Shown here: in pieces, positions 5,662-6,374 of the stretch
How positions within the stretch are numbered: position 1 is the first letter of the stretch
How the letters are laid out: each line of letters opens with the position of its first letter
From: Acidobacteriaceae bacterium
GTDB lineage: Bacteria > Acidobacteriota > Terriglobia > Bryobacterales > Bryobacteraceae
DNA: 6,374 nucleotides
Direction of reading: 5' to 3'
NCBI GenBank assembly: GCA_019246575.1
Contig: JAFAQG010000095.1
Coordinates: forward strand, 1 to 6,374
Notes under the pieces: generated by a model
Seen by the model: only the letters and a program-made list of their open reading frames with translations
Told to the model about the DNA's origin: nothing
The model's database searches: none
Position numbers and translations under genes: made by a program

Positions 5662-6374
5662 CTAGAAAACTGTTGTCCAGGCGTAGGAGTCCGAAGCCGA
5701 TTTGCTGCAAACCTGGAGATGGTCGGCCGTACCGGTCGGACTTTGCACAAACCAGAACGCACCGCGGTTGGAAGACGCGCACGCCGGCTGAGTTCCCGAG
5801 GATGAAAGCTGCATGCTTGACATGTTCAACGAGCCTAGGCCAGTAGTGCCATCGGTAATGTTAAGCCACCCTTGGGAGGCCAACGCGATGCCGGCTTGCG
5901 GCGGACCAAACCAGTTGCCGTTACCCGACCACCAGATCGGAGCCGAGCTGGCGAGGGCCTCTCCTCCGTTGCCGATTGCCAAGGCGTTATTGAGAGCGCT
6001 GAATTGTGCCGATTGAAATCGCCCATCCGAGCCCACCAGCGCCATCACGCCGTCGTTTTGGTTGTGCCATTCTTCGACGTTGGTGCTGCCCTGTGCTGCG
6101 CCGGACACGTGAAGAACGGTTGTGACACCCGTGTTTGGAGTAGCATCGTAAATCGAAAGCGTGCTGCTATTTCTTGAGTTCGCGGGACCCAGAGACACAT
6201 TACCGGCGACCGCAAGCGGCCCGGCGAACTGTGCGCCGGATTTGATGCTCGAAGACAGCACTGTTTTCAGAGCGCCGGTTCCGTCTCCGATGGAATAGAA
6301 TCCTACGCTCGCATCCGTGATGGTCTTATTCGTAACGTTATCGGCAAGCAGGCTCGTGCAGCCATTACACGATA
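5662..6374 (-). CDS. C-terminal part of a fibre-like or adhesin-like surface protein (5' end outside window)
   Basis: The frame is open from the right edge (first whole codon 6372-6370) to the TAG at 5664-5662, giving 236 residues; an internal GTG at 6261 is not needed as a start because the frame continues through it in the same style. The composition is rich in Ser, Thr, Gly, Asn and Ala with few charged residues, typical of secreted beta-rich fibres. The segment STLSIYDATPN (70-80) through VLHVSG (86-91), EEWHNQNDGVMALVGSDGRF (100-119) resembles repeat units of tail-fibre or adhesin proteins of the form LQxWxxxxGxxLAxVDxxGxF. The end, with PACASSNRGAFWFVQ (196-210) and LQVCSKSASDSYAWTTVF (219-236), is a C-terminal domain I associate with acidobacterial and metagenomic secreted proteins; C198 and C222 may form a disulfide. 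The N-terminal domains, and so the function, are not visible. A phage tail-spike origin is possible but no phage gene is nearby. Confidence 0.75.
   Translation of the reverse strand, partial: SCNGCTSLLADNVTNKTITDASVGFYSIGDGTGALKTVLSSSIKSGAQFAGPLAVAGNVSLGPANSRNSSTLSIYDATPNTGVTTVLHVSGAAQGSTNVEEWHNQNDGVMALVGSDGRFQSAQFSALNNALAIGNGGEALASSAPIWWSGNGNWFGPPQAGIALASQGWLNITDGTTGLGSLNMSSMQLSSSGTQPACASSNRGAFWFVQSPTGTADHLQVCSKSASDSYAWTTVF

Noticed and set aside
5541..5846. Plus-strand 101-codon frame over the convergent gap
   Set aside because: It spans the strong hairpin and lies antisense to the fibre-like gene, with Arg/Pro-rich composition and no family features.
1..6374. CRISPR arrays, tRNA or rRNA genes, insertion sequences
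   Set aside because: No regularly spaced direct repeats, cloverleaf or rRNA-like segments, transposase motifs or paired terminal inverted repeats were seen when reading both strands.

Overview
The window looks like chromosomal DNA from an acidobacterium (Acidobacteriota, probably a Terriglobia-type soil lineage). The main pointer is the secreted protein at 2593-3660, which matches the VWFA-related domain family that is strongly expanded in that phylum. The moderately GC-rich sequence, the DUF1844 gene in a housekeeping cluster, and the C-terminal FWF...VC.K...AW domain of the last gene fit this. The assignment rests on protein family recognition only; there is no rRNA or tRNA in the window.

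Layout. (1) Positions 1-2533, minus strand, read right to left: an AlkA-type HhH-GPD DNA glycosylase (2533-1931), a DUF1844 protein (1877-1503), a PhnP-like metallo-beta-lactamase-fold cyclic phosphodiesterase (1502-702), and ribF, the bifunctional riboflavin kinase/FAD synthetase (705 down to the window edge, C-terminus missing). The last three are tightly packed (TAG directly followed by ATG, then a 4-nt ATGA overlap) and look like one operon. The glycosylase lies 53 bp upstream and may be its first gene. (2) A 59-bp divergent region (2534-2592) with an AT-rich core. (3) Plus strand: the exported VWA protein (2593-3660). (4) Plus strand: two glycosyltransferase genes overlapping by 25 nt, a DPM1-like GT2 enzyme with altered acidic motifs (3756-4550) and a STELLO/DUF288-type enzyme (4526-5569), probably expressed from an extended -10 promoter at about 3720-3728. 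(5) A perfect 11-bp hairpin (5602-5632) between convergent genes, a likely bidirectional terminator. (6) Minus strand: the C-terminal 236 residues of a large secreted or fibre-like surface protein (6374-5662).

How the genes may work together. The left block is housekeeping (flavin cofactor synthesis, base-excision repair, cyclic phosphate hydrolysis). The right block points to the cell surface (exported VWA protein, a coupled glycosyltransferase pair, a fibre-like protein). No mobile element, CRISPR array, tRNA or rRNA was seen. The most interesting points are the STELLO-like/GT2 pair, the loss of canonical acidic residues in the GT2 enzyme, and the coupling of a cyclic phosphodiesterase to FAD synthetase.
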